Assembly (NCBI GenBank): GCA_022559985.1 | Contig: JAFJTR010000012.1 | Span: 372,001 to 436,000 of the forward strand | Reading direction: 5' to 3' | DNA: 64,000 nt | Origin: Parastagonospora avenae f. sp. tritici 18332-5 | Taxonomy: Eukaryota; Ascomycota; Dothideomycetes; Pleosporales; Phaeosphaeriaceae | Part shown: in pieces, positions 10,884 to 21,828 of the stretch | Layout of the letters: the number at the start of each line of letters is the position of its first letter | Position numbering within the stretch: position 1 is the stretch's first letter | The notes under the pieces: generated by a model | What the model was told of the DNA's origin: nothing | What the model saw: the letters and a program-made list of their open reading frames with translations, nothing else | Database searches by the model: none | Made by a program: the position numbers and the translations under genes

Positions 10884-12829
10884 CTAGGCGCCAATTGGTG
10901 GCGGGCCTAGTCGAGGGTCACCGGGAGGTATGCCAGGCACCTTCTGCGGCGGCGGGTGCGGGTGATGCTGACAGCCGTGGTGACAATGCGGAACAGGCGC
11001 GTGCGGAAGATCGTCGTACTCGTCGTCGTAGTACTCGTCGTCCTGTGGATCGAGAGAGCCGTCGTCGGCACGTCGGTCGCAGCCACCGGGTGGAGCATTT
11101 TGAGACTGCTGGGCGTTGTTGGCGTTGTTCTGTGCCTTCTTGCTCGCCTTCTTGCCCTTGCGCCCCTTCATCCTGGCCTTCTCCAGCAAGCGACGCTTCT
11201 CGGCCAGTCTCTTCCGCTCCTGCCTGTCTTTCCTCTCATACTGCCGGATCAGGGCCTTGGGCTTGTAACCGAAGATGTCCTCAAACTCGCAAAACTCGCA
11301 GATCCAGGGGTTGGCGGGCGGGGTGTGGAAGTTCGCATACTCCTGCTGAATGCGGCGCTTGTTTGCAGCGTGCTTGTACAGCTTCGAGGCGCTGCGCTTG
11401 GGCTTCGGTGGCGGGGGTGCCTGTTGCTGCTGCGGCGGGGGTTGAGCACCTTTCTGAGGCGGTGGGGCGTTTCTGTTGGCAGAAGGTGCATGCGTGCCAT
11501 TCATCCTAGGGCTCGTCTGCGTGCCCTGGGTCGACACCATTGGGGCGTCTGGGCGAACTGGTGGGCGAGCGCGGGCGGTCTGAGGGTGGGGAGCAGCGTT
11601 GGAGGATGGATACGCGCCCGGCGGTTGAGGGTAGGGACCGTTTTCCTGGCCGGGCCAGACCATTTTGTTGGCCGAGTCGGAGCCGCAGGTGAAGGTGAAT
11701 TGCGTCTTGTTGGCGCTATTCTTGGCGGCTTCCTGCTGCAGCAGGCTCACGTTCTCGTTGCCGTGGGGCGGCGGGGTTGCTTGGGCGTTGGCGATGGCGG
11801 TCGAGATGATGCCGCTTTGCTCGGGTGGACCTAGAGAGAAAACAAATAAGTCAGCGCACGGACGCAAATCGGGGTGTAATCGAGCGTATTTCCGAGGTGC
11901 CACCGTACGTTTGCTGCTTGCTTTGGCGTTCACGAGATTGGTCGAATTGGCCAATACTCGTCGCTCAGAGCGTCCTGAGCCAGATCGCCCGAATCGTCCT
12001 CTGCCTGCGCCCGAGATGCCTGTTCCTGCGATGCCCGTGCCGTGCTGGGGCGTTGTGGGCGCGGAGCCGTAGTAGCGTCCCGGCCCGTCGCCATCGTCCA
12101 TGGCGCCTGCCTCGTGAGCTTTTGCGATGCCCATGCTTGCCAGATCCGCAGAGATGCTCGTGTGGTGCGACCCGTTGCTGCCCATGTTCGGGATTTTGCG
12201 CTTCTTCTTGTTGTTGGTGTGCTCGAAAGAATCGTACCCGTCCACAGAAGACGCCGTCGACACAGCCTTGGGATAGCCGCCTGCCACGCCAGTCACGGGC
12301 TTGCCAGCCAGATGCCTGCTGTACTGGTAGCTGGGGGACGAGGGTATCGGCGCACCCCGCTCGTCTTCCTCCTCGTCGCTCTCTACTTCCGAGTGAGTGT
12401 GACCGCAGTGGCAAGCATGGTGGTCACTCTCGCCCGTCCGTAGCGCTCTGCCACCGTTCTCGTTGGCCGAGTACGGGTAGTTGAACAGCGGGCCAGTCGA
12501 GGGAGGATGGTCGGGGTATACAATGGTCTCGGCCTGTTCGGGGGACAATCTCGCGCGCAGAGAGCGTCGGGGCAGAGGGCGGATGGGCCGGTCGGGGTAC
12601 ATGGAAGACGACGTGTCGGGGGAGGAGCGCAGCGGCGAGGAGCGGTTCCACTCATAGCCTGCGAAGGGGAGGAGGGATGTCAGATATGTGGAGAGAGCAG
12701 GAAACAGGCCCAAGCGGAACATGGTGTGTCTGTGGTCGTGCAGGGAGGGTGCATAAAATGAAAGTGTGAAGTGCGCGCTGTGGAAGCCCACAACGACGAT
12801 CACTACTTACCCGCAGTCGCCGCTGCCAT
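10884..12829 (-). CDS. Conserved fungal protein with Cys-pair/basic C-terminal motif, function unknown
   Basis: Three exons on the minus strand (12811..12829, 11909..12658, 10884..11830) give 571 residues. The 19-base first exon (MAAATAG) is inferred from a GTAAGT donor and a TTCGCAG acceptor that rejoin in phase. The second intron (11831-11908) is 78 bases and stays open if unspliced. The protein is largely low-complexity, rich in Pro, Gln, Ser and Gly. The one ordered part is near the C-terminus: NPWICEFCEFEDIFGYKP followed by a strongly basic helix (RQYERKDRQERKRLAEKRR) and GRKGKK. The CxxC pair plus basic helix could bind nucleic acid, but this is inference. I know similar tails in uncharacterised ascomycete proteins. 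An acidic end (PQDDEYYDDEYDD) and a His-rich tail follow. Confidence 0.82.
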
Positions 12830-15092
12830 GCTGGCAGTACTTCCTTCACCGACTACCCAGCGGATAGTTGTATGCTTGTAGCTTCCCGCGCAATTACAAT
12901 ATTGCCTTTATCGTGCCTGTCTGTCCCACATCAGCACTTGATCCATCAAATCGCTGCTATTCTCATGGCCCCGAGCACAGTAGCTGAATCTCTTTCGGTC
13001 CTCTCTCCTACCGAACCAGAGTCTTTGGGCGTGGGGAGCTCTACGCACCTATTTGCAAGGGTTTGTGCGCTGCACGAGGGAGACGGTACTGGTGCCAGTT
13101 AGCGGAGCCCCTCCATCTCCTCGGTACCTGGCTTACAGGCTGCTGCTGATCCACGGACCCAAGAATCGAATGTCCAAGAAATGAGGAACCCGGCGACTCG
13201 ATTCGAATGCGATCCGATCAGGTGTCGGTGGGAGTCGAGTTGTCGATACCCGAAGGTGTGCGATACAGATTCGCCCACGCCAAGAAACACGTCGGCGCAG
13301 TAATGTGTGGCTGTTCGCCAAATAGCAGTACACCGAATCGCTAGCACAAGCACGGAGTCAAACGCACTCCAGCACAGTCAACTAGAGAGCAGCAAAGGAG
13401 GTGTCGATGTACACGCAGAGCATCAAGAGCGCCGACGTAGGCATGCATATCAGCCTTGAGTGACCGTGCTGCTTGCGACGCTAATTCCAACGAGGATTGG
13501 TAATAATTGCTCCTGACCCTGGCGACCTCCAATGGCAAATGGCTTGCCACGCTTCCATCCTTTTCCAAGTGTCGTGTCACTCCTCCTGCCCATCCAATGA
13601 TGCTGCGACTTGGTTCAGATGCCGTGCTGCTCCGCCAATCTGCGCGTCCACAGCTGCACACATTCCGGCGATGCGTCGACGCTCGGAACGTTCCGCCGTG
13701 GCATTGACATCTTCTGAGGATAGTTGTGCTTCAGACTGATGAACAGGTACCAGAAGCACAATTTCATGTCACTGACTCATCACTTCTTGACAGGCTTGAA
13801 GCTTGAGCCCACGACCAACGCCACATGCGCCACCATGCAAAGTACATATGCACGGTAGGATCCCCGCTGCTCTACAAGTTTTCACCACCCATCCAGGCTG
13901 TCTGGTTCCACCATAGCTGAGGTACCTCTTATCAGTCCTGAACTACAACATACAGGCACATCGCAAAGATGTCTCCATATCCACGCATCTCTCGAAGTGT
14001 GATGATACGCATCGGCATCCGGGCCAACCAGCGCCGAAAGCCCGCTCGTTCCTGCATATTGAGGATGTGCTGACCCCGCTCTTTCTCAGTCATGTTGCCT
14101 GCATCGAAAGCTTTAAGAGACGACGTCCAGATCCCCCACCCGTGGACATATCCGTGATTTCTGCCGCCTCCGAGCTTCCAAGGTTCAGCGACTTCGACTG
14201 TGCTGTTCGTCTAGGTCTGAGCATTCCTTATCGATATGCGAAGATAGCTACGTCATACCAGACCCGTTCCGAATTGAGACGTTATAGAAAGACCGCGAAC
14301 CTTACACTGCGCGAAAGATGGAAGGAATCATGTTAGACTTACCTCCATGGCTCTCCTAGCCAAAGAAGAAGCTCCAAGTACATTGCCAGGTCTATTGAAA
14401 AGGGAAAGAGTCTCAAACTTCATGATAAATAGTAGAGTTCGGGACGTCAAAGCGATACGCCTGTGCAGTCCTCCAGGCAACCGCAAAAAGTACCTGTACC
14501 AGCATGGAACCAGCGAATCGATGGTTATGGTCGAAAAATTTGGTAGGTACCACAGTTTAATACAGTCACTTCCAGAGCCTCTCCGCGTGATTGGAAAGGA
14601 CAACTCGGTTTGTGCTCGTTCCGTTGGGGAACCGAATACACAATTAGGAACCGGTCCACTCATGGTGATACGCGTTATGTGGCTTTCGTTGGTAGCGAGA
14701 CTCACGATCCAGACGTCCCACCCGCGCCTTCGAGGAAACACACAGGAAATTATCTCCAACACGTTCGCTTAGTGTACCTCTAGAAGGGATCCGAGCCGCC
14801 AAAGGTTCGTGGTATGTTGCTCGTGCTCGCCGTTTGTCCATGTGCAAGGCGAGACAACCAAACGGGAAGGAGCACACAAACAGCGGTTACCCACTGTCGT
14901 CACGTCGTCTCTGTCAACAAATCTTCTACCACGGTCACTCACCCGCTCCGCCTGTGGTTCAACTAGCAATATTCACCCAGCTGCAAGTGGGCACACAGTT
15001 TTCGACGTATAAATTTCACCCGCTCCCTCGAACTCACCTGACCTCTCAACAGTCCGCTATCAGCACAGGGCTACTTCCAGGCACACAACACA
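12830..15092. other. Long intergenic stretch with a doubtful minus-strand gene
   Basis: This 2.2 kb stretch has no recognised gene. On the minus strand, protein-like segments can be chained by plausible splice sites. They are about 14762-14343, about 14172-13966 (with MPMRIITLREMRGYGDIF), about 13930-13776 and 13759-13577 (ending SLDGQEE then TGA). I do not recognise the product, and the joins are flexible enough to arise by chance. The opposite strand is also open over 14347-14772. The right end must hold the promoter of the RTA1 gene. Confidence 0.25.
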
Positions 15093-16227
15093 ATGTCTTC
15101 AAGTGACCTCACCCCCGATCTCACCAGCTCAGAATACCCCAGCTCCGTGGACTATTCAGGCTACACAAACTCCCCAGGCTATGTCGACCCTCTTCCGACC
15201 TATGCGCGTGACTGTACATGGGAGAAATGCCACCTTTATCTGGCCTACTTCTATTACCGGCCGTCAAAGAGCGTCAACACCGCCTTTGCTGTCCTTTTTG
15301 GCATCTCTGCGCTCCTCTTCTCGGTCCAGGGCATCGCCAGCAGAAAGCGATGGCTCGGCTTCACCATCGCAATGGTGGCTGGTTGCGCACTCGAAGTCAT
15401 CGGATATGCTGGGCGCATTCGGGCATGGACTGACCTGTACACTGATGTGAGTCCATCGTCTCCGGCGAGCTCTGGCAGCATAATCTGGTGCACAGAAAAC
15501 TGATACTAAGCAGGGCCCATTCCTTACACAGGTCGTCTGCCTCACCATTGCGCCTGCCTTCCTCGCCGCGGGTGTCTACCTCTGCCTCTCACGTATCGTC
15601 ACCATCTTCGGACGCGAGAATTCCCGCATCAGCGCACGCGCTTACCCCATCATATTCATGAGCTGCGATTTCTTGTCGCTCGTTCTCCAGGCTGCTGGTG
15701 GCGCTCTCGCCATAAATGAGACGAAAGACAGGTCGGGTCCCCAGGTTGGAACTGATCTCATGGTCGCCGGCCTAGCCTTCCAAGTCTTTACCATGCTCAC
15801 CTTCATTATCATGGCTCTCGACTTCACCATCCGCACTTTGCGTCGCATTGGCCAGATTGGTTCTGACAACGCTCTCAATCCTCGCCATGCCGCCTTGCGC
15901 AAGAGCTGGGCTTTCAAAGGTTTTCTGACTGCGCTTTCCCTGGCCACCTTGTTGATCTTCACTCGTTGTGTCTTCCGTGTTGCCGAGCTGAGCCACGGAT
16001 GGCATGGACGTTTGATACAGAAGCAAAACTACTTCATTGGACTCGAGAGTGCCATCGTCTGTGTCGCGGTACTCCTCCTCAACCTGTTCCATCCTAGCTT
16101 CTGCTTCGGTGAGTCAGGTGGCCCGGCCTCCAGTCCTAGCGAGTCTCGCGCGAGGACGTGGTATGGACGCAAGGCGAAGGGCGCCATTGATCAGAGCAGC
16201 GCGGAAGAGTTGAAAGATCACGCGTAA
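15093..16227 (+). CDS. RTA1-like seven-helix membrane protein
   Basis: Two exons (15093..15446, 15514..16227) give 355 residues. The 67-base intron (GTGAGT...ACTAAGCAG) is in phase 0. The protein has the RTA1/Rsb1 layout: a short polar N-terminus (residues 1-55) and about seven hydrophobic helices. Diagnostic stretches are FGISALLFSVQG, GCALEVIGYAGRI, QVVCLTIAPAFLAAGVYLCLSR, LQAAGGALA and TRCVFRVAELSHGWHGRL. A polar tail follows. RTA1 family members sit in the plasma or vacuolar membrane and are linked to lipid (sphingoid base) translocation and to resistance to 7-aminocholesterol or azoles. The exact substrate is unknown here. The ATG is preceded by ACACA and gives the expected topology. Length is normal for the family. 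Confidence 0.92.
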
Positions 16228-16958
16228 GAAGGGAACAAGCGCGGTCAAGCAGCTCACATGTCTGTGTCATTATGGTGTGAGAAGGTGGCATCGAGTGAGA
16301 GATGATTTCTATTTTCACTGTTGACTGTGAGATCATGCCAGGTGGATGTCGACATTCAAAAGTAGTAAAGTTTGCAAAGCTATGCAAGACGGATGTAATT
16401 CAAACATACATCATACCCAAGTGCGCTATATGTTCGGCCTGTATGTGATGTGATAAAAGGAATGGCTGACAGTATGATTACTATCGGATTTTTAAGAGAT
16501 GCGATGGTCTCGTGTGGGCCATGTCAATTCAAAGGCTCACTGCCCAAAGTCGTGCATAGTTGAGCACGTGGGTGTCTTGCCTGATTCAGCCGACTGCTCC
16601 TTCAGTTTCACGATGCCATGTTTCTACCAGGAGTACCTCAGCACGCCCTGAGGCATCTTTTCGAACGCCGAAAAGCGTCCTGGATCTCTGCGAGTACTCG
16701 CAATTGCCGCGTTTGCAAGCTTACTTGAGCCCAAGGCCACCTTGCTCCCGGCGGCGCCTTCACCTCACCCGCTTCCACCCCGGCTCCGCTTTTCGCCCGC
16801 AATTACCTCGCTACACGTAGCCTGGCGACTCCAGCAGCTTCCCGCATAAAAGTGTTTTGCGCATGTAGCCTCCAGCCTGCTACCACCACCTCCAGTCAAC
16901 CAACTTTGGCCACAACAAAACCCTCTTGTAGCCAACAGCACACCGCAACACCTTCATC
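16228..16958. other. Intergenic spacer
   Basis: This stretch holds the 3' flank of the RTA1 gene and the promoter/leader of the BTB gene. The last 60 bases before 16959 are CA-rich with CAACAACC-type leader sequence. I see no other feature. Confidence 0.5.
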
Positions 16959-18395
16959 ATGAACCAAGATGAAGACGTCGTGGTCATTCTTGGTCACAAG
17001 CGCCGCTACAGGTTCCACTCTGGAACTTTGGCGCGCAACTCCACGCTCTTCGCAGACATGCTCACTGAGCCTAAAGCGGCCAAAATGAGCAACAAGGCTA
17101 AGCATGCGAGTATCAAGATCAAGTGGATGATCGAGTTGACCAATCTGCCTACCGATGAGAACCCTTCCGGTACCCTTAGTCTTGTGGTATGTCCTGGAGC
17201 AGCTTGATGTTATTTTACTTGCGCGACCCGTCACTGACACATAGGCCTGAAGCGACTCGGCCCTACGGGTGAGCGCGATGATGGCCGCAATGGCATCGTC
17301 GTCAACGAGAACGGCCGCGTTCCTCGAGCTGAGGCGGCTTTCGATCACTATGAGTCCATCTTCTACGCCTTCTACAACAAGGAGCTCAAGATTAACAACA
17401 ACGACATGACTGCTGCGCTGGGAGACTGCTACCAGCTCCTCCAGATCTCCGAGTATCTTGGATGTACTGGCGTCATCAGCAAAGGTATCGAGGTGTCTCT
17501 CTTCAACCATGGTCAAGAGCTCTACCGCGCCATCCAGAGCGCACCCAACCTATGGATCGAGATGGCGTACCGCATCCGCTCCGAGATGATGTTCAAAGAG
17601 TGCATCATCCACCTCGTCGGCAACTGGAAAGTCATCAAGAACCGTCCCCGCATCAACGAACACATCCGCGCCGTCCCCGGCCTGCGCGCCCTGATCGAGA
17701 AGTACCACCGCCAACTGCTCACCCAGTGCCGCAGCCTCGAGCTCGGCATCATGTCCCTCTACCCCGGCGAAATGAAAATGCCCAGCCCCGACATCCCCAT
17801 CAAGCGCGAAGCCTACTCCAAAGACATCCTCGTCTGGATGGCGCTCACCTTCTTCCGCCACTGGATCGGGCAGCGCCTCATCCTCGAGAAAGGCCGCCAC
17901 TCGCTCGACTGCGGCTACGAGCTGTACAAGCAAATCGGCGAAGCTGGTGAGTCCTACATGGACAAGTCCGTCATCAACCAATTCCACACGAAATTCCCCA
18001 TGACCAAGAAAGCCATGAACGTCCTCGAGAACCACCTCCTCGAAATCAAGGAGTGCATGAAGAGCGTCGTGGACCAGCACGATATCCTCAAATCCCACTC
18101 CCAGCTCGAGACGGCAAAATGGGATCGCGTGCACTACCTCACGTGCGTCGACTTCAAGGCAAGCGATTACCCCTGGCTTAAGGACGACACACCCCACGCG
18201 CGCGTGGCGCCGGCTAAGCGCGAGTACAAGCCGGGTGGTAATGAGATTGCGCGCCAGAATCTCGAGACGGCCAAGCGCTACCAGGAGCGCAGCTTGAGTG
18301 TCGAGGAGGATGTCGACGACGATGAGTTTGCGGATGAGGATGAGATAGAGGACGAGGAGGACGAGGTGCAGGCGAAGCGCGCGCGTGTTGGATAG
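16959..18395 (+). CDS. BTB/POZ-like domain protein
   Basis: Exon 1 starts at ATG 16959 and exon 2 ends at TAG 18393-18395. One intron lies near 17170-17252. With donor GTATGT at 17187 and acceptor CTGAAG at 17252 the protein is 456 residues in phase. An alternative (donor GTACCC at 17170, acceptor ACATAG at 17244) is also in phase and differs by a few residues. The N-terminus (DVVVILGHKRRYRFHSGTLARNSTLFADML) is the beta-strand and helix start of a BTB fold. A long helical region follows (HYESIFYAFYNKELKINNNDM, CYQLLQISEYLGC), as in fungal BTB proteins. The C-terminus is strongly acidic (EEDVDDDEFADEDEIEDEEDE) with a basic KRARVG end. Its role is unknown; BTB proteins dimerise or recruit cullin-3. 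Confidence 0.8.
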
Positions 18396-18891
18396 CAACT
18401 AGCACCGAAGTCGGCTGAGATGTGTCCGTGGGCGGGGGAGTTGTGCATTGCGCCGTGTAAGTGTCAGGAGAGGATTGAGGGGCGGGAGGCTTAGGCGTTA
18501 TTCGTTGGGTTCTATGTCTAGGCATTTCTCGTTGGTTTCGGACAAAAGCTGGCGCTGGGGGGATGATTTAAGCCTGGATAGATGGGGTTGGAATGTACTG
18601 CGGTGACGCCTATGGTCGATTTTGATACGAATCTTAATCTCTAGTAATGAGATTTCGTGCTCCTGATCCCGCGTTCCGATTGACTGATGTTAGTATGCCG
18701 AGATCACGATATTCGAAGTGTTGACGGAAAGAAATTTGTTTTTTATACAGTCGTTGCTGCGAGGGTGTTATCCTCTTACGCATCGAATCCTTCTCCTAGA
18801 CCTGCAGTACTTCATGGTTGATATCATCATCCCTGCTCTCTCCTCATCTCATCCCTCTCCTGTTCCTCTCTCGCTCCCTTCCGCCCACATC
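18396..18891. other. Convergent intergenic spacer
   Basis: About 500 bases lie between the BTB stop and the stop of the minus-strand complex I gene. They presumably hold both 3' UTRs. No other feature is seen. The right part is T/C-rich on the plus strand. Confidence 0.5.
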
Positions 18892-19250
18892 CTACTCGTC
18901 CTCAAACCCCGACGGCCTCGGTCTCGCTCCCTTCGGTACTAAATATCGTCAGCCTTTGTCCTCTGATCCCCATCAAGTCCGCCCCGAACCCCCAAGTCTT
19001 CCCAGTCCATCATCCAGCGACCCTCTCTCCTCCATTCCACTTCGGTAAACGTACTAGGATAAGTCATGGGAATCTTGGGCCTCTGTTCCTCGCCCAGATA
19101 CCTGCGAATCGGCGGGACGGTAAGCACCATGACGGGCCCCGCGCAGCCGACGATGATCGAGAAGAAGTACGCGGGCTTGTTGATGGAGGCCCATTTGAGG
19201 TAGCGCAGTGGCTGCTGGAAGAAGCGCGGGGAGGGGGGGATTGCGGACAT
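18892..19250 (-). CDS. NADH:ubiquinone oxidoreductase 9.5 kDa subunit
   Basis: Two exons on the minus strand (19055..19250 and 18892..18938) give an 80-residue protein. The N-terminus (PPSPRFFQQPLRYLKWASINKP) and the single hydrophobic segment (AYFFSIIVGCAGPVMVLTVPP) match the fungal complex I 9.5 kDa subunit, which I equate with NDUFA3. The intron (GTACGT donor at 19054, GCTGAC branch, TTTAG acceptor at 18939, 116 bases) is needed to obtain the expected tail MTYPIPKGARPRPSGFEDE. Unspliced reading gives an unrelated longer tail. It is an accessory subunit of the mitochondrial inner-membrane arm. It is divergent from the OST48 gene, with 299 bases between the two ATGs, so the promoters are shared or overlapping. 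Confidence 0.9.
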
Positions 19251-19549
19251 GTTTTTGATCTGCCAGAACTCGATTAGTTTAGTAAATGATAGAGTGGGAA
19301 GTAGGATTGGGTATGCGTACCTCGTATATCTGGCGTCAATGCCTCAATTGGCGAATCTTGGGGTTGATGGAGTTGGATGGGATGTCGTGAAGTCGGGCAG
19401 GCCAATCGGCGGCTACCGATTCTCCGGGCGCCGATGTGGTGTTGCGTGTGGTCTTGGCAATTAGCATACGTCTCCCATACACCCAGCGCTGGTTCAGCTA
19501 AACCAAGCCTCAAACCAATTCCGTTCCTTGTTTTTTTACGACCACAAAG

Positions 19550-21204
19550 ATGAGGTGGTTATTCTCTTCGGCGGCTGTGTTGGCGTGGACCGCGGTTGTG
19601 GCGGCGAAAAGCTTCACGGGTGATCGGCTGCTGGTTATTCTAGAGGAGCAGAGTGAGAGGGAGAAGTACAGTGTGTTTTTGGAGGATTTGAGCTGTAAGT
19701 TGGAAATTACTCTATGAAGATTGGATGCAGAGGTGGCTTGAGAGGTTGTTGCGTCAGAAAGAGTGCAATTGGTGTGTTGTGATGGTGTAGCTTGAGGCTA
19801 CGTAAGCTTGCGACGAAGCTACAAGAGCTTGGGAATCAGCACATCTTCGCGCATAGGGATGCTTCAATCGCGAAGAATCAGTGCTGATATCAAACTCCAG
19901 CTCGAGGATTCGCCGCGACAGTCGAATCACCAAAAGCCGACAAGCTCTCGCTCTTCCGCCACGGCGAGCGCGCATACGACCACGTCCTCGTCCTCCCTGG
20001 CAAGTCGAAAGGCCTCGGCCCAGCTTTGACCGCGAACAACTTCCTCGAGTTCTTGAAGAAGGAGGGAAACATTCTTGTCGCGCTTTCTAGCGAAGCTGTG
20101 ACACCTACTGCGATTTCGTCGGCGCTGCTTGAGCTGGACATTAGCATCCCGGCAGACAAGGGCGCGGTTGTGGTCGACCACTTCAACTACGACACATCAT
20201 CTGCCGCAGAAAAGCATGACGTTCTGCTCCTTCAGACACCCGGTGCGCTGCGACCAGACGTTAAGAACTACTTTGGAGGAGATGGCTACGTTGCGGTGCC
20301 GCGCGCCGTTGCCCAGGTCCTTGGAAACGACTCGCCGCTTCTTTCGCCCATCCTACGCGCCCCGAGCACCGCATACAGCTACAGCCCCAAGGACGAGGCG
20401 GAGGCTGTCGAAGATCCATTCGCGGTTGGTCAGCAGCTGAACCTCATTTCAGCGATGCAGGCCAACAACGCTGCTCGTCTCACTGTTCTGGGTTCTGCCG
20501 AGCTTCTGCAAAACCAGTGGTTTGCCGAAAACGTGAAGCTCGCAGGCAAGTCGATCAAGACCGCCAACCGCGAGTTCGCTGGCAAGCTGTCCGCGTGGAC
20601 TTTCAAGGAGACCGGTGTGTTGAAGGTGGGCAAAATTGTCCACTACCAAGACGAGGGCAAGAGCAAGAAGATGAACACCAGCCTCGCCATCCCGGAGAAC
20701 AACCCTGGCATCTACCGCGTCAAGAGCGACGTCGTAAGTCCACCACTCCCCCATCCTAACCCCTTAAGACTAACATCAACCCAGCACTTCCAAGTCGAAA
20801 TCTCCGAATACACAAACGACCACCTCTCGCCCTTCACCCCCTCCCGCACAGACAACATCCAGCTCGAATTCAGCATGCTCTCGCCCTTCCAGCGCCTGAA
20901 CCTCGCCCCCGTCGCGCAAACCGCAAACTCCACCGTCTTCGGCGTCGCCTTCCGCACGCCCGACCAGCACGGCATCTTCAACTTCCGCATCAACTACCGC
21001 CGCCCGTTCCTCACCAACATCGACGAGAAGCGCCAGGTCACCGTGCGCCACTTTGCGCACGACGAGTGGCCGCGCAGCTGGCAGATTAGCGGCGCGTGGG
21101 TGTGGATTGGGGGTGTGTGGGTTACGGTCGCCGGGTGGTTGGCGTTTGTGGCCGTGTGGTTGTATAGTAAGCCCACGGAGAGGAGTGTGAAGAAGACGCA
21201 GTAG
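19550..21204 (+). CDS. WBP1: Oligosaccharyltransferase 48 kDa subunit (OST48/Wbp1)
   Basis: Three exons (19550..19694, 19901..20733, 20785..21204) give 465 residues. The introns are 206 and 51 bases. A signal peptide (MRWLFSSAAVLAWTAVVAAK) leads into SFTGDRLLVILEEQSEREKY, the typical start of this family. Further landmarks are LFRHGERAYDHVLVLPGKSKGLG, VVVDHFNY, RIEKM-free luminal beta segments, and FNFRINYRRPFL before a single C-terminal membrane helix (AWVWIGGVWVTVAGWLAFVAVW). The protein ends with a basic KKTQ tail, close to a KKxx-type ER signal. It is a core non-catalytic subunit of the ER complex that transfers the glycan to Asn in nascent proteins. Exon phases fit exactly, and the first exon is fixed by the signal peptide. 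Confidence 0.95.
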
Positions 21205-21828
21205 ATGGATGGGAAGCAAGTGTGGCGATTTTTTGGTTGGAAGGAGTGTAGATTAACTCCTGGAAGCGATAAATATTGTACAACATGGAGTTATTTGTGA
21301 GCTTTGGTATGGGAATGATTGGAAAAGCTATCGAGTTACGTAGAATGCAAGATGATCTGCCCCATGCTGAGGTCGGTGGTGTGACTCAATGATACGGGAT
21401 AATAAACCTGAATGGCGTTGACTTTTCTTCTTTTGGACTACCATGGCTCACAGCAATTTCACGCAATACTCTCGTGTCGGGCAGAATGGGTGGCTTGTTT
21501 GCACACAGATGGTAGTGTAGAACGATTGATCGCGTACTGCATAATGCCCAAGCAGCACAAATGGTTGGTTTAAACTCGATCCGCCACCACGAACGAGTCC
21601 TAGGTCGCTTGCAGAGGACTTGTTGATGGAGAAACAAAGCCTACCGGGATCCATTTGAGGGTATATGTCGTTTTGATTTAGTAGCAAGCAGATATGATAG
21701 CCCCTCAAGTTGCTTAGACTCTTCGTTTGTTTTGGAATCGCTGCGTAGCGATTGGAGTCTCGCATTAAACAAAATGGCTGCTATCATCCCTGTATCACAA
21801 ATGCTGTTCAGCCTTTACATGTGCGCGA
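21205..21828. other. Convergent intergenic spacer
   Basis: This lies between the OST48 stop and the stop of the minus-strand HET gene. Only short ORFs are seen and I do not support any of them. Confidence 0.5.

Noticed and set aside
10956..12484. Several long plus-strand ORFs
   Set aside because: They are complementary to the 571-residue minus-strand gene, whose GC-rich low-complexity sequence leaves other frames open.
17550..18398. 282-codon minus-strand ORF
   Set aside because: It is antisense to the BTB gene and rich in Val/Leu/Asp/Glu, as expected from the complement of C-ending codons. No domain is seen.
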